This document shows positions 55,835 through 64,000 of a DNA stretch of 64,000 bases, piece after piece (positions within the stretch are counted from its first letter, which is position 1; the number at the start of each line of letters is the position of its first letter). This DNA is from Eubacterium maltosivorans (lineage in GTDB: Bacteria > Bacillota > Clostridia > Eubacteriales > Eubacteriaceae). Made by a program: the position numbers and the translations under genes. Below the pieces are notes generated by a model. That model was given only the letters and a program-made list of their open reading frames with translations, did not search any database and was not told the origin of the DNA. The stretch lies in assembly GCF_002441855.2 (NCBI RefSeq), contig NZ_CP029487.1, positions 1,178,001-1,242,000 on the forward strand, in the 5' to 3' direction.

Positions 55835-57611
55835 CAAACGCCTGACACATATGATGGGTAAGGCTAACCACTATATTTTTTTAAATGTGTTCTTTAACTG
55901 GATCTGTCTTTTAGCAAACATGGCGATTGTTTTCACCATCGCCTGGCTTTTGCAGAATATTTTAACAGACGGTATTGAAAGCATTAAAATATCCGGCTAT
56001 CTGGTAATCATTTGTGTGTCTTTGATTGTACGGTTTGCCGCTACTCTTATGGCTTCAAAAATGTCTTACGCAGCTTCCTCCGGTGTAAAAAAAACATTGC
56101 GTGAAAAAATATATGAAAAACTTCTTCGCCTGGGCATAAGCTACAATGAAAAAATTTCTACAGCCGAAGTAGTTCAGGTTTCTGTGGAGGGTGTTGAACA
56201 ACTGGATATTTATTTTGGCAAATATCTTCCGCAGCTTTTTTATAGTCTTCTCGCACCGTTAACCCTGTTTGCAGTTCTCTCGTTTGTTAATTTGAAAACC
56301 GCACTGATCCTTTTGATCTGTGTGCCGCTTATCCCTGTTTCAATTGTAGCTGTACAAAAAATCGCCAAGAGGCTTCTATCAAAATATTGGAGTACCTATA
56401 CAGAACTAGGAGACAGCTTCCTTGAAAATCTTCAGGGGTTGACGACCCTTAAAATTTATGAGGCGGATCATTATAAAAATGAAGAAATGAATGCTCAGTC
56501 CGAAAAATTCCGAAAAATAACCATGAAGGTCCTCACCATGCAATTAAACTCTGTAACTGTAATGGATATTATCGCCTACGGGGGCGCTGCCGTCGGGATT
56601 ATTCTGGCGGTCACAGAATTTATGAAAGGAAATATTTCCTTTGGCGGTACCTTTGCACTGATTATGCTTTCAGCGGAATTCTTTATCCCATTGCGTCTGC
56701 TGGGCTCTTTTTTTCACATCGCAATGAATGGAATGGCCGCATCGGATAAAATTTTTCGTCTGCTTGACTTTGATGAGCCTGTCCACGCCGCGGGTAATAT
56801 TGATCCAGAGGACGCGGATATTCGTTTAAATCACATTGAGTTTTCTTATGATGTCGGGCGCCCTGTTCTGGAAGACGTCTCCCTAAGTATTCCAAAGGGA
56901 AAATTTGTATCCATCGCCGGAGAATCTGGCAGTGGAAAAAGTACCATCGCTTCACTTATTATGGGTGCTCATCGCAGTTACCGCGGCGATATCAGTATTG
57001 GAAAGCAAAATTTAAAATCCCTGTCTGAAGCCAGCATTATGGAAAATATCACCCTCGTAAGTCACAACAGTATAATTTTCAAGGGAACTGTTCGCGACAA
57101 TCTTTTAATGGCCCAGCCAAATGCCAGTGACGAAGCACTGTACGCTGCACTCAAACGGGTTTGTCTCTATGATTTTCTTATAGAACAGCAAGGGCTTGAT
57201 ACTCAGATATTGGAGAATGGTTCAAACCTTTCCGGAGGCCAGTGTCAGCGTCTGTCCCTCGCGCGGGCGCTTCTTCACGACTCGGAAATCTATATTTTCG
57301 ATGAAGCAACTTCTAACATAGATGTGGAGAGCGAAGAACAGATCATGGACGTCATCGAGGATCTGGCACATACCAAAACGGTTGTGCTGATCTCCCATCG
57401 ACTGGCCAATGTGCGTTCCGCCGATCAAATTTATGTTTTGTATAAAGGGCGTATCATCGAATCCGGAACGCATACAGAGCTTTTGGAAAACAGCAGCTAC
57501 TATGCAGATCTGTATTTTACCCAGACATCTCTTGAAAATTATGGAAAGGAGACTCCTGTCTATGCGCAGAAATCCCATCTCAATCATGATGAGGCTTATC
57601 GGGCTGGTTAA
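55827..57611 (+). CDS. CydDC-like ABC exporter half-transporter, first subunit
   Basis: 594 residues. The exporter membrane domain (about 1-315) includes YFGKYLPQLFYSLLAPLT, typical of the CydD side of CydDC. The ATPase has Walker A GESGSGKST, signature LSGGQCQR, Walker B YIFDEATSN and H-loop LISHRLAN. CydDC of E. coli exports thiols and affects haem loading of cytochrome bd. Here, in an anaerobe next to FeoA and an iron-type P-ATPase, a thiol, haem or iron-related cargo is plausible. It overlaps the second subunit by 50 bp. Confidence 0.9.
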   Translation: MIDKRLTHMMGKANHYIFLNVFFNWICLLANMAIVFTIAWLLQNILTDGIESIKISGYLVIICVSLIVRFAATLMASKMSYAASSGVKKTLREKIYEKLLRLGISYNEKISTAEVVQVSVEGVEQLDIYFGKYLPQLFYSLLAPLTLFAVLSFVNLKTALILLICVPLIPVSIVAVQKIAKRLLSKYWSTYTELGDSFLENLQGLTTLKIYEADHYKNEEMNAQSEKFRKITMKVLTMQLNSVTVMDIIAYGGAAVGIILAVTEFMKGNISFGGTFALIMLSAEFFIPLRLLGSFFHIAMNGMAASDKIFRLLDFDEPVHAAGNIDPEDADIRLNHIEFSYDVGRPVLEDVSLSIPKGKFVSIAGESGSGKSTIASLIMGAHRSYRGDISIGKQNLKSLSEASIMENITLVSHNSIIFKGTVRDNLLMAQPNASDEALYAALKRVCLYDFLIEQQGLDTQILENGSNLSGGQCQRLSLARALLHDSEIYIFDEATSNIDVESEEQIMDVIEDLAHTKTVVLISHRLANVRSADQIYVLYKGRIIESGTHTELLENSSYYADLYFTQTSLENYGKETPVYAQKSHLNHDEAYRAG

Positions 57612-59214
57612 GCCGCTGATCCACATCATGCTGCTCACGATCCTTATGGGTGTTGCGGGCTATCTATGTGCAATTTTTATTACCATCCTGGGCAGCTATG
57701 GTATTCTTTCCATTCTGGATATCCAGAAAATAGATTTAAAGCTGCTTTTTATGGTCATCCTTATCCTGGGGCTTTTGCGCGGCGTGCTTCATTATATTGA
57801 ACAGGCCAGCGGCCACTATATCGCGTTTAAGCTTCTTGCTATTATCCGTGACAAGATTTTTAAAGCCCTTCGCAAGCTTGCTCCTGCAAAACTGGAAGGC
57901 AGGGATAAAGGCAATCTGATTGCTGTCATTACTGGCGATATCGAGCTTCTGGAAGTATTTTATGCGCACACCATCGCCCCCATTGCCATCGCTATTATCA
58001 CCTCTTTAATCATGGTAATCTTCATTGGGCAGTTTCATCTGCTGTTCGGTCTTATTGCCGTCGTCGCCTATCTTTGTGTAGGGCTTCTCATTCCTGTAGC
58101 CGCCTCACGGCTGGGGGCAGATAAAGGAAGAAGCTATCGGAGACTTTTTGGCGAGCTCAACACCTATTTTCTGGACAGCCTGCGCGGTTTAAAGGAATAT
58201 ATCCAATACCATTGCGGCCCCTCAAGGCTAAAAGAGATCACACGCCAGTCCGATGCTCTTGATATTCAGCAAAAAGCCTTGAAAAATCAGGAAGGTTTAT
58301 CGGCTGCTGTTACAAATACAGTTATCCTGTTTTTTGATCTCGCGATGCTTTTTTCCTCTATTATACTAATGCGTCAGGGAATTGTCGGCTTTGAGGGTAT
58401 TTTAATTCCAACCGTTGCCTTATTCAGCTCCTTTGGTCCAACCGCAGCGCTCAGCAGCCTTTCAAACAATTTGCTTCAAACCTTTGCCGCTGGAGAGCGT
58501 GTGCTGGATATTCTGGACGAAAGTCCAGTTGTTAGTGAAGTTGAGAAGGGTGTGGACATTACCTTTGACGGAGCCTCATGTAAAAACCTCTCTTTCGCCT
58601 ATGACAACGAAATAATCCTCGACAATATTACCATGGAACTCCCCACCTCAAAGGTTATTGGTATTCATGGAAAAAGCGGCTCTGGAAAGTCTACCTTTCT
58701 TAAACTGCTCATGCGCTTTTGGGACCGCCAGTCCGGCTGTCTTGAGCTTTCCAGCCATGATATCCGAGCTGTCAACACCCATAGTCTCCGTAAAAATGAA
58801 AGCTATGTCACTCAAAGCACCTACCTTTTTAATGATACTATCGGGGCAAATATTCGTATCGCTCGTTTGAACGCCAGTGATGAGGAAGTGGCTGAAGCCG
58901 CTAAAAAAGCCGCTATCCATGATTTTATCACTCAGCTTCCTAAAGGGTATGATACTCCCGTAGGCGAGCTTGGAGAGTCTTTGTCGGGTGGTGAACGGCA
59001 GCGCATCGGGCTGGCCAGAGCCTTTTTACACCAGGCGCCCTTTATTCTTCTCGATGAGCCTACCAGTAATCTGGACAGCCTGAATGAAGGGATTATTTTG
59101 AAATCCATCCGGGAGCATGCCGCTAACCATACCGTTGTGTTGGTTTCTCACCAGCGTTCCACCATGGGTATCACCGACCTGGATTATTCCATAGAAAACG
59201 GGAGGCTCTCCTAA
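57562..59214 (+). CDS. CydDC-like ABC exporter half-transporter, second subunit
   Basis: 550 residues from ATG 57562, chosen for AAAGGAG 10 nt upstream; the frame stays open further upstream but has no SD there. Membrane domain, then ATPase with Walker A GKSGSGKST, signature LSGGERQR, Walker B ILLDEPTSNLD and H-loop LVSHQRS. It should form a heterodimer with the preceding subunit. Both subunits keep their catalytic Glu, unlike the exporter pair at 7.0-10.5 kb. Its stop overlaps the next start (TAATG). Confidence 0.9.
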   Translation: MRRNPISIMMRLIGLVKPLIHIMLLTILMGVAGYLCAIFITILGSYGILSILDIQKIDLKLLFMVILILGLLRGVLHYIEQASGHYIAFKLLAIIRDKIFKALRKLAPAKLEGRDKGNLIAVITGDIELLEVFYAHTIAPIAIAIITSLIMVIFIGQFHLLFGLIAVVAYLCVGLLIPVAASRLGADKGRSYRRLFGELNTYFLDSLRGLKEYIQYHCGPSRLKEITRQSDALDIQQKALKNQEGLSAAVTNTVILFFDLAMLFSSIILMRQGIVGFEGILIPTVALFSSFGPTAALSSLSNNLLQTFAAGERVLDILDESPVVSEVEKGVDITFDGASCKNLSFAYDNEIILDNITMELPTSKVIGIHGKSGSGKSTFLKLLMRFWDRQSGCLELSSHDIRAVNTHSLRKNESYVTQSTYLFNDTIGANIRIARLNASDEEVAEAAKKAAIHDFITQLPKGYDTPVGELGESLSGGERQRIGLARAFLHQAPFILLDEPTSNLDSLNEGIILKSIREHAANHTVVLVSHQRSTMGITDLDYSIENGRLS

Positions 59215-59513
59215 TGGCATGTGTAAAATCTGAACAGCATATTATTGAAAAAATGATCCGCCTCTACTGCTTAAAAAAGCACCGCCAAAAAAACCTGTGT
59301 CCCGATTGCCAGGCACTTCTGGATTATGCTCTGGGCCGCCTGGAGCGATGTCCTTTTCAGGATTCAAAATCATTCTGCAGCCATTGTCCGGTCCACTGCT
59401 ACAAACCGGAAATGCGAAAACGCGTGCAGGAGGTAATGCGTTTTTCAGGCCCCCGGATGCTTTTTCATCATCCTGTTTTGGTGGTTAAGCATATGATTGA
59501 AAGCAATCGCTGA
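59214..59513 (+). CDS. YgbA-like protein (nitrous oxide-stimulated promoter family)
   Basis: 99 residues with eight cysteines in a fixed pattern (CPDCQALLDYALGRLERCPF, then FCSHCPVHCYKPEMRKRV) and a C-terminal VMRFSGPRMLFHHP. This matches PF11756; in E. coli, YgbA is induced by nitrosative stress through NsrR. The cysteines suggest metal or Fe-S binding. It is translationally coupled to the ABC pair and is the last gene of the iron operon, hinting that the operon answers to iron/NO damage. Confidence 0.88.
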   Translation: MACVKSEQHIIEKMIRLYCLKKHRQKNLCPDCQALLDYALGRLERCPFQDSKSFCSHCPVHCYKPEMRKRVQEVMRFSGPRMLFHHPVLVVKHMIESNR

Positions 59514-59520
59514 TGACAAA

Positions 59521-59558
59521 CGGCCTTCTTTGAGGTAAAATAACCTCAAAGGAGGCCG
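59521..59558 (+). promoter_or_regulatory. SD-sequestering hairpin before the unknown gene at 59561
   Basis: 16-bp stem (CGGCCTTCTTTGAGGT paired with ACCTCAAAGGAGGCCG, one G-U wobble) and loop AAAATA. The 3' arm contains the SD AAAGGAGG of the next gene, whose ATG is 3 nt further on. There is no U-tract, so it is not a terminator. It should block translation unless opened by a ligand, protein, temperature or a coupled ribosome. Confidence 0.75.
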
Positions 59559-59560
59559 AC

Positions 59561-60094
59561 ATGAAATATTTTTACTTGCTCGTTAATGATCAAAATATTA
59601 AAAACTGGACCCTCGTCAATCAAGTTTCGATAAGAAAAAATGGGAAAACACATTGCTATTTCCCGGATATTCTCTATCGTCATCCCTTTGACGAGGGATC
59701 TTTATATCTCTCTGTCGATGATGCTCTGAGCACTGATGTTACCGCTGCGCTGGAAACAGCTTTTAGAAAGCTTCCGCCCCATCGTATTGTTCTGCTGAGG
59801 ATTAATGACAACCCTGAATGGCAAAAAACCTTTTCCCGCTGGAAGGCTATGCTTGAAAAAGATGAGGAGCCCTTTTTTACCCCAGAGGAATCTCTGCTGA
59901 TGGAAAAAACAAAGTCCGCGCTTCGCCTGACTCAGACACAAAAAATCACTTTTACAAAAGCATGCGTTTCGAAAAAGCTCAGAGATTCAGCCTGCCTTTC
60001 TAATACTCTTCTCCCTTATACTGAGCTTAAAATTACCATCAAAAAAGAAAGGAGCTTCGCTTTTAATGCATTACTTAAAAACCTCTGGTGCTAA
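59561..60094 (+). CDS. Unknown protein, partner of the SPL-like radical SAM gene
   Basis: 177 residues; I do not recognise a family. It is soluble, with no signal peptide or cysteine cluster. The N-terminal half is beta-rich (KYFYLLVNDQNIKNWTLVN), with an Arg/Lys-rich C-terminal half. It overlaps the radical SAM gene by 29 bp, so it is translationally coupled and probably acts with it. Its SD is buried in a strong hairpin. Confidence 0.75.
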   Translation: MKYFYLLVNDQNIKNWTLVNQVSIRKNGKTHCYFPDILYRHPFDEGSLYLSVDDALSTDVTAALETAFRKLPPHRIVLLRINDNPEWQKTFSRWKAMLEKDEEPFFTPEESLLMEKTKSALRLTQTQKITFTKACVSKKLRDSACLSNTLLPYTELKITIKKERSFAFNALLKNLWC

Positions 60095-61079
60095 GCCCTT
60101 TTCACACATTTACATTGAGAAGGGGGCAGCCCATCATCCAAACACACAGGCTATTTTACAAAAAATCAATTACGACAGTCTTATTTATATTGATGACTAC
60201 TCACAGATTTTCAACCGGCACCATCAGGATTTCATTGCACAGAAGCGTTCCCCAAATCTTATTTTAGCCCGAAAAAAACAGGATTTTTATTATGATGGTT
60301 CTCCCTACTGTGAAAACTTTGGACATGCACGCTTTTACTATACTGGTATTATCATGAACTGCCTTTATGATTGCAGCTATTGTTACTTAAAAAGTATCTA
60401 CCCCTCCGGGCACATAGTTATTTTTGTCAATAATGAGGATTTCATCACCTCTGTAGAAGAGGATTTATTATCCAGCTGTGAGCCTCTTTATCTGGCCATT
60501 TCCTATGACAGTGATTTGATGGCGCTTGATCCGCTTACCCACTTTCTGGGTCCATGGCTCGCATTAGCTAAAAGACATGCTAACCTGACGATCGAGGTGA
60601 AAACAAAAGCCGGGCGTTTTCCCATCTCAGACCCGCCTCAAAATGTCATTTTTGCCTGGTCGCTGCTCCCCGATCCGGTAATCCATCTTTACGAACGTCA
60701 TACCCCTTCCCTTGCAACGCGGATGGCGGCAGTATCTCAGGCGCTTAGAGCCCATGCGACAGTTCGATTCTCCATTGAGCCCGTAATGCCTATCAACAAC
60801 AGTGCGAGGATATACCGCGACTTTATCGACAGCCTAGGAAAACAGTTTGATTTAAACCAGCTGCTGGATATTAACATCGGCGGTTTTCGAATCAGCGGTA
60901 AGCAGTTTAAGACCTTTTATAAAAAAGATCCGACCTGTCCGGTTTTTGCCTGGTCTTTAACCGAAAGCACCTGCGACGTCAGCTATGCAGATAGCGATGC
61001 TCTGATCAGGCAAATAGAGCGGGATTTGAAAAGCTTTGTAAAACCTGAAAAAATCATTGTATACCAAACCGCCCCTTGA
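60066..61079 (+). CDS. Spore photoproduct lyase-like radical SAM protein
   Basis: 337 residues. The radical SAM cluster motif is Cys99-LYD-Cys103-SY-Cys106, with an SPL-like context (YTGIIMNCLYDCSYCYL) and FSIEPVMPI later. SPL splits the thymine dimer of UV-irradiated spores by hydrogen abstraction; this family (COG1533-like) also includes non-spore members of unknown use. The conserved extra Cys of true SPL near the C-terminus may correspond to Cys in DPTCPVFAW or STCDVSY, which I cannot settle. SD AAAGGAG lies inside the upstream gene. Confidence 0.82.
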   Translation: MHYLKTSGAKPFSHIYIEKGAAHHPNTQAILQKINYDSLIYIDDYSQIFNRHHQDFIAQKRSPNLILARKKQDFYYDGSPYCENFGHARFYYTGIIMNCLYDCSYCYLKSIYPSGHIVIFVNNEDFITSVEEDLLSSCEPLYLAISYDSDLMALDPLTHFLGPWLALAKRHANLTIEVKTKAGRFPISDPPQNVIFAWSLLPDPVIHLYERHTPSLATRMAAVSQALRAHATVRFSIEPVMPINNSARIYRDFIDSLGKQFDLNQLLDINIGGFRISGKQFKTFYKKDPTCPVFAWSLTESTCDVSYADSDALIRQIERDLKSFVKPEKIIVYQTAP

Positions 61080-61104
61080 CAAAGAGAAATATAAACTATA
61101 ATAT
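61076..61104 (+). promoter_or_regulatory. Promoter of the parvulin gene
   Basis: TTGACA at 61076-61081, then overlapping TATAAT/TAATAT candidates with 15- or 17-nt spacing. Confidence 0.6.
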
Positions 61105-61141
61105 TTAATTTAATGACTATTAATAGAAGGAGATTTTCTAA

Positions 61142-61903
61142 ATGGAAAAACAAGTCGTAGCAGTGGTCGAAGGTAAAGAAATTTACAATACCGACCTGGA
61201 AGCTTTAATACAACAATTACCTCAGGAGCAGCAGGGCCAGTTCCGTACAAAGGAAGGGCGCAGAAAATTACTCGAGGAGCTTGTTGCTCAGGAACTTTTC
61301 TATCTGGAAGGGAAGAAAGATCACGAGGACGAATCTGAAGAGTATCTCGCTCTGGTTGAGGATGCAAAAGAAAAGCTGCTGAAATCGCATATGATTGCCA
61401 AATTCATGAAAAATGTAGAAGTCAGCGATGAAGAGGTTAAAAAGTTTTATGATGAAAACCCCAAACAGTTCATCGCACCGGACAGCATCCGCGCCAGCCA
61501 TATTTTACTGCCATCTGAACAGCAGGCCATTGATATTATTAAGGAAATCAAGGATGGAGGCAAAACCTTTGAAGAAGCCGCAAAAGCTTACTCTGTCTGC
61601 CCGTCAAGAGAACAGGGCGGCGATTTGAGTTATTTCTCAAAAGGAAAGATGGTACCACAATTTGAAAATGCCGCCTTTGCTATGAAGGTTGGCGAAATGA
61701 GCGATGAACCTGTAAAAACAGACTTTGGCTGGCACATCATTAAGGTGACCGACAGCAAAACCTCTGAAACTATTCCTTACGATGTGGTAAAGGAGAGCGC
61801 CCGCCAGTATCTTCTTGGGCAAAAACAAAACCGCGCTTTCCTTGATCGTGTCGATGAACTAAAAAAAGAATATGATGTCGATGTAAAAATCGGCTTATTC
61901 TAA
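61142..61903 (+). CDS. Cytoplasmic parvulin-type peptidyl-prolyl isomerase
   Basis: 253 residues. The N-terminal SurA/PrsA-like chaperone helices (about 1-115) are followed by a PpiC rotamase domain (about 115-210: RASHILLPSE, CPSREQGGDLSYFSKGKMVPQF, GWHIIKV). Unlike PrsA it has no signal peptide or lipobox, so it should fold proteins inside the cell. SD AGAAGGAGA is present. It is monocistronic with its own promoter and terminator. Confidence 0.92.
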   Translation: MEKQVVAVVEGKEIYNTDLEALIQQLPQEQQGQFRTKEGRRKLLEELVAQELFYLEGKKDHEDESEEYLALVEDAKEKLLKSHMIAKFMKNVEVSDEEVKKFYDENPKQFIAPDSIRASHILLPSEQQAIDIIKEIKDGGKTFEEAAKAYSVCPSREQGGDLSYFSKGKMVPQFENAAFAMKVGEMSDEPVKTDFGWHIIKVTDSKTSETIPYDVVKESARQYLLGQKQNRAFLDRVDELKKEYDVDVKIGLF

Positions 61904-61906
61904 TTT

Positions 61907-61938
61907 AAAGGCCTGGCTTTCTGCTCAGGCCTTTTCTT
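61907..61938 (+). terminator. Terminator of the parvulin gene (bidirectional)
   Basis: AAAGGCCTG ... CAGGCCTTT hairpin followed by TCTTTTTC. It also lies downstream of the convergent MATE gene. Confidence 0.8.
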
Positions 61939-61950
61939 TTTCAATCTTTT

Positions 61951-63273
61951 TTACTGTTCAATGGAAATTCTTTTTATCAAGAGTACACCTATTCCAAGCG
62001 AGATAAACTCTGTTAAGGGTACTGCCATCCAGATGCCTGTCACACCCCATAAAAGCGGCAGCACAGTGACTAAAAACAAATTGAAAACACAGCCTCTAAA
62101 CAGACACAGGCCTAAAGAAATCCTCGGCCGTACAACTGCCTGAAAATAATTGATAATGAACATGTTGGTTCCTGTAACAAAAAAACCAATAAAATAAATG
62201 CGTATGGCCGTTGCAGACAGCGCCAGTACTTCCGGTGAGGGGTTTAAAAAAATATAGGTAAACAGATCCGGCACCAAAAGCCCAAGAAGTGCCGGCAAAG
62301 CACAAACGGCTAGAGCTGTCCTCACCCCCAGAGCCCGCACTTCGTAGATACGATCAAACTTTCCAGCGCCATAATTGGTTGACAAAATTGGCTGAGCTGC
62401 CTGGCTGACACCATTACTTAAAGCGGTGACCACAAAGGCCGTATTTGTAATAACACCATAAGCACTGACACCAATCTCTCCCACATAGCGTAAAAGCTGA
62501 TGGTTAAACGCGAAAATAACGATACCAGCTGAAATTTCAATCAGAAAGCTGGTAACGCCATTGGCAAAAACAGCTTTGAAAAAAGATAATCTCAGCCCCC
62601 CAAAACAAAACCGCAGCCCGTTTTGCCTGGAAAAGAAATGCGAAATCAGGATACAATCTGTTAATACAGATCCCATAACGCTGGCCAGTGCAGCGCCGGA
62701 CATTCCCATCTGAAAGGGAAAAACCAGCAGTATATCAAAGATAATATTAAACACACCGCCCGCGATAACAGCCGCCATTGCACGCTTGGGCGCACCATCA
62801 TTTCGGACAAAGGCCTGTAAAAATGATGAAAAGCTAAAGATCAGTGCACCACCTGCAATATAAGGGGCATATTCCATGATGTATGGCATGGTAACAGCGG
62901 TTCCACCTAAGAAAAGCATGATGTTTTCCCCAAAGGCAAAGAAAAGCGATATATAAACAATCCCTGCCAGCAGATTAAGGATAAAGGCAGTGGTAAAATA
63001 CTGCTGTCCCTTTTTCTCTTCTCCCCGTCCCCAGCTGATCGACATCAGCACAGAGCCGCCCACACCAAACAACAGGCCGGTTCCAAAAACAAGGTTAAAG
63101 ACAGGCAGAACAATGTTTAAGGCAGCCATTGCTTCTGTGCCGATACCTTTTCCTATAATAATTGTATCGGCTAAAATATAAATAGAGGTTACCATCGTCC
63201 CACTGACCGCCGGAAGCAGATAGTGAAAGAACAGCTTTGGAACAGGCTGTTTAACCAGTTGGTTTTTATCCAT
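61951..63273 (-). CDS. MATE-family efflux transporter, second copy
   Basis: 440 residues, 12 hydrophobic segments. It begins KQPVPKLFFHYLLPAVSGTMVTSIYILADT and has FQAVVRPRISLGLCLFRG. It is distinct in sequence from the MATE at 27.5 kb and nearer the MepA-like group. Likely export of organic cations or metabolites by ion antiport. It is a single gene, with SD AGGGAG upstream. Confidence 0.92.
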   Translation of the reverse strand: MDKNQLVKQPVPKLFFHYLLPAVSGTMVTSIYILADTIIIGKGIGTEAMAALNIVLPVFNLVFGTGLLFGVGGSVLMSISWGRGEEKKGQQYFTTAFILNLLAGIVYISLFFAFGENIMLFLGGTAVTMPYIMEYAPYIAGGALIFSFSSFLQAFVRNDGAPKRAMAAVIAGGVFNIIFDILLVFPFQMGMSGAALASVMGSVLTDCILISHFFSRQNGLRFCFGGLRLSFFKAVFANGVTSFLIEISAGIVIFAFNHQLLRYVGEIGVSAYGVITNTAFVVTALSNGVSQAAQPILSTNYGAGKFDRIYEVRALGVRTALAVCALPALLGLLVPDLFTYIFLNPSPEVLALSATAIRIYFIGFFVTGTNMFIINYFQAVVRPRISLGLCLFRGCVFNLFLVTVLPLLWGVTGIWMAVPLTEFISLGIGVLLIKRISIEQ

Positions 63274-63388
63274 TTTATTCTCCCTTTAGGGCCATTTACC
63301 ATTAATCAGCAGACCCGTTAGTTTTTGTTAATCTTTCAAAATTATAACATAAGCCTTTACGATACGGAAAATTTTTTTCTTTAACTAC

Positions 63389-63428
63389 AAAAAGACCGCT
63401 GATGCGGAAAAGCAACAGCGGCCTTTTT
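63389..63428. terminator. Hairpin with T-runs between MATE and araC
   Basis: AAAAAGACCGCTG ... CAGCGGCCTTTTT inverted repeat with A/T runs on both sides. No gene ends next to it on either strand, so it may end a small untracked transcript or insulate the two promoters. From 63429 to 63742 I see no gene; a 14-bp palindrome CACTGTTAACAGTG lies at 63563-63576. Confidence 0.5.
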
Positions 63429-63742
63429 GGTTGTCCGAGATTATCAAAGATAAGGGTTTGGTATGATATTGCAATGTTTATATACCCTGATCAACAGTAT
63501 TTAAACATTTATAAATTTAAAAAGATGATGAGATCGCGCAAAATCTTCCAGAACAATTGAGTCACTGTTAACAGTGGCATAAACGCATCCGGCAGCAGAT
63601 AAACTCCAAACTTTTCAATTCCAGGGTCCTGTTTATGGCTTTTTCTATTCTTTTTCTTAAAATTTTATCTTTCACCTGGAAGATCATACAAGACACAAGC
63701 CAGCACTTCTGCTAAAATAAAACCAGAAAGAGAGGCAATTAC

Positions 63743-64000
63743 ATGACATTTGAACAAGAACAGCGGCATGTTTACTATGATACAGATCTGAAAATTGAAG
63801 CATACCATCTGACTGGAATTGTACAGCCATTTCCCAATCATTTTCATGATTATTACGTTATCGGCTTTGTAGAAGGCGGACGACGGCATCTGTGGTGCAG
63901 AGATCGGGAGTATGACCTGAGTGCCGGTGATCTGGTGCTCTTTAATCCAAGAGACAGCCACCGTTGTTCCCCAAGGAACGGAGAAATCCTGGACTACAGA
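63743..64000 (+). CDS. AraC-family transcriptional regulator, N-terminal part (cut by window edge)
   Basis: 86 codons from ATG 63743 (GAGAGG upstream), open to the right edge. The sequence is a cupin-type ligand-binding domain: NHFHDYYVIGFVEGG, CRDREYDLSAGDLVLFNP and DSHRC, as found at the N-terminus of AraC regulators. The DNA-binding domain would lie outside. Target and ligand are unknown. Confidence 0.85.
   Translation, partial: MTFEQEQRHVYYDTDLKIEAYHLTGIVQPFPNHFHDYYVIGFVEGGRRHLWCRDREYDLSAGDLVLFNPRDSHRCSPRNGEILDYR

Noticed and set aside
57409-57561. Longer N-terminus for the second CydDC-like subunit
   Set aside because: The extension lies wholly inside the preceding gene in another frame and lacks an SD; the ATG at 57562 has AAAGGAG and begins a proper exporter domain.

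Overview
The window looks like chromosome of an acetogenic, strictly anaerobic Firmicute of the Eubacteriaceae, most like Eubacterium limosum/callanderi or a close relative. The reasons are two non-pyrrolysine MttB-family methyltransferases, a rubredoxin/flavin-reductase protein of the Moorella Hrb type, a citramalate-type isoleucine route, DUF3793 and FeoA genes, and many sigma-A promoters, T-box and riboswitch leaders of clostridial style. The species is an inference. No rRNA, tRNA, CRISPR array, insertion sequence or prophage gene was seen. Nearly all genes up to 52.2 kb are on the minus strand (exception: one LysR gene); from 52.5 to 61.9 kb they are on the plus strand.

Layout. 0-5.8 kb: a quaternary-amine-type operon (MFS transporter, two MttB paralogues) behind a textbook sigma-54 promoter with palindromic upstream sites, next to a PAS/AAA+ sigma-54 activator cut by the window edge. 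5.8-11.5 kb: a DUF362 ferredoxin, a heterodimeric ABC exporter with one degenerate ATPase site, and a divergent LysR regulator. 11.5-12.1 kb: a cobalamin riboswitch with its own promoter and terminator but no gene behind it. 12.1-18.4 kb: a c-di-GMP-I riboswitch controlling a 1745-residue secreted M60-type metallopeptidase that carries a dockerin-like repeat pair, followed by a wall-anchored protein with a cohesin-like domain. 18.4-23.2 kb: pstS-C-A-B-phoU behind two arrays of 11-bp-spaced PHO boxes. 23.2-29.9 kb: a cytidylate-kinase-like protein, a repeat-rich surface protein, a MATE exporter and an Hrb-like protein.

29.9-39.5 kb: a complete T-box-controlled ilvC-cimA-leuC-leuD-leuB-ilvD-ilvB operon. 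39.6-45.4 kb: an unusual fusion of a GH13 glycosidase with the tRNA deaminase TadA, a NitT/TauT-type ABC cassette behind an unassigned structured leader, and an iron alcohol dehydrogenase. 45.5-49.9 kb: Lon, a MarR regulator, a HAD phosphatase and a TetR regulator. 50.1-50.6 kb: a probable non-coding RNA with its own promoter and terminator.

50.6-61.1 kb is the most interesting part: an iron-related island. On the minus strand are DUF3793, flavodoxin and an ATC-hydrolase-like gene; diverging from them are two FeoA genes (no FeoB), a small membrane protein, an SCA-type P1B ATPase, DUF454, a CydDC-like ABC pair and a YgbA-like protein. The small membrane protein plus SCA-type P1B ATPase match the FezA/FezB core of ferrosome loci (iron-storage organelles). 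After this come a spore-photoproduct-lyase-like radical SAM gene with an unknown partner, a cytoplasmic parvulin, a second MATE exporter and the start of an AraC-type regulator at the right edge.
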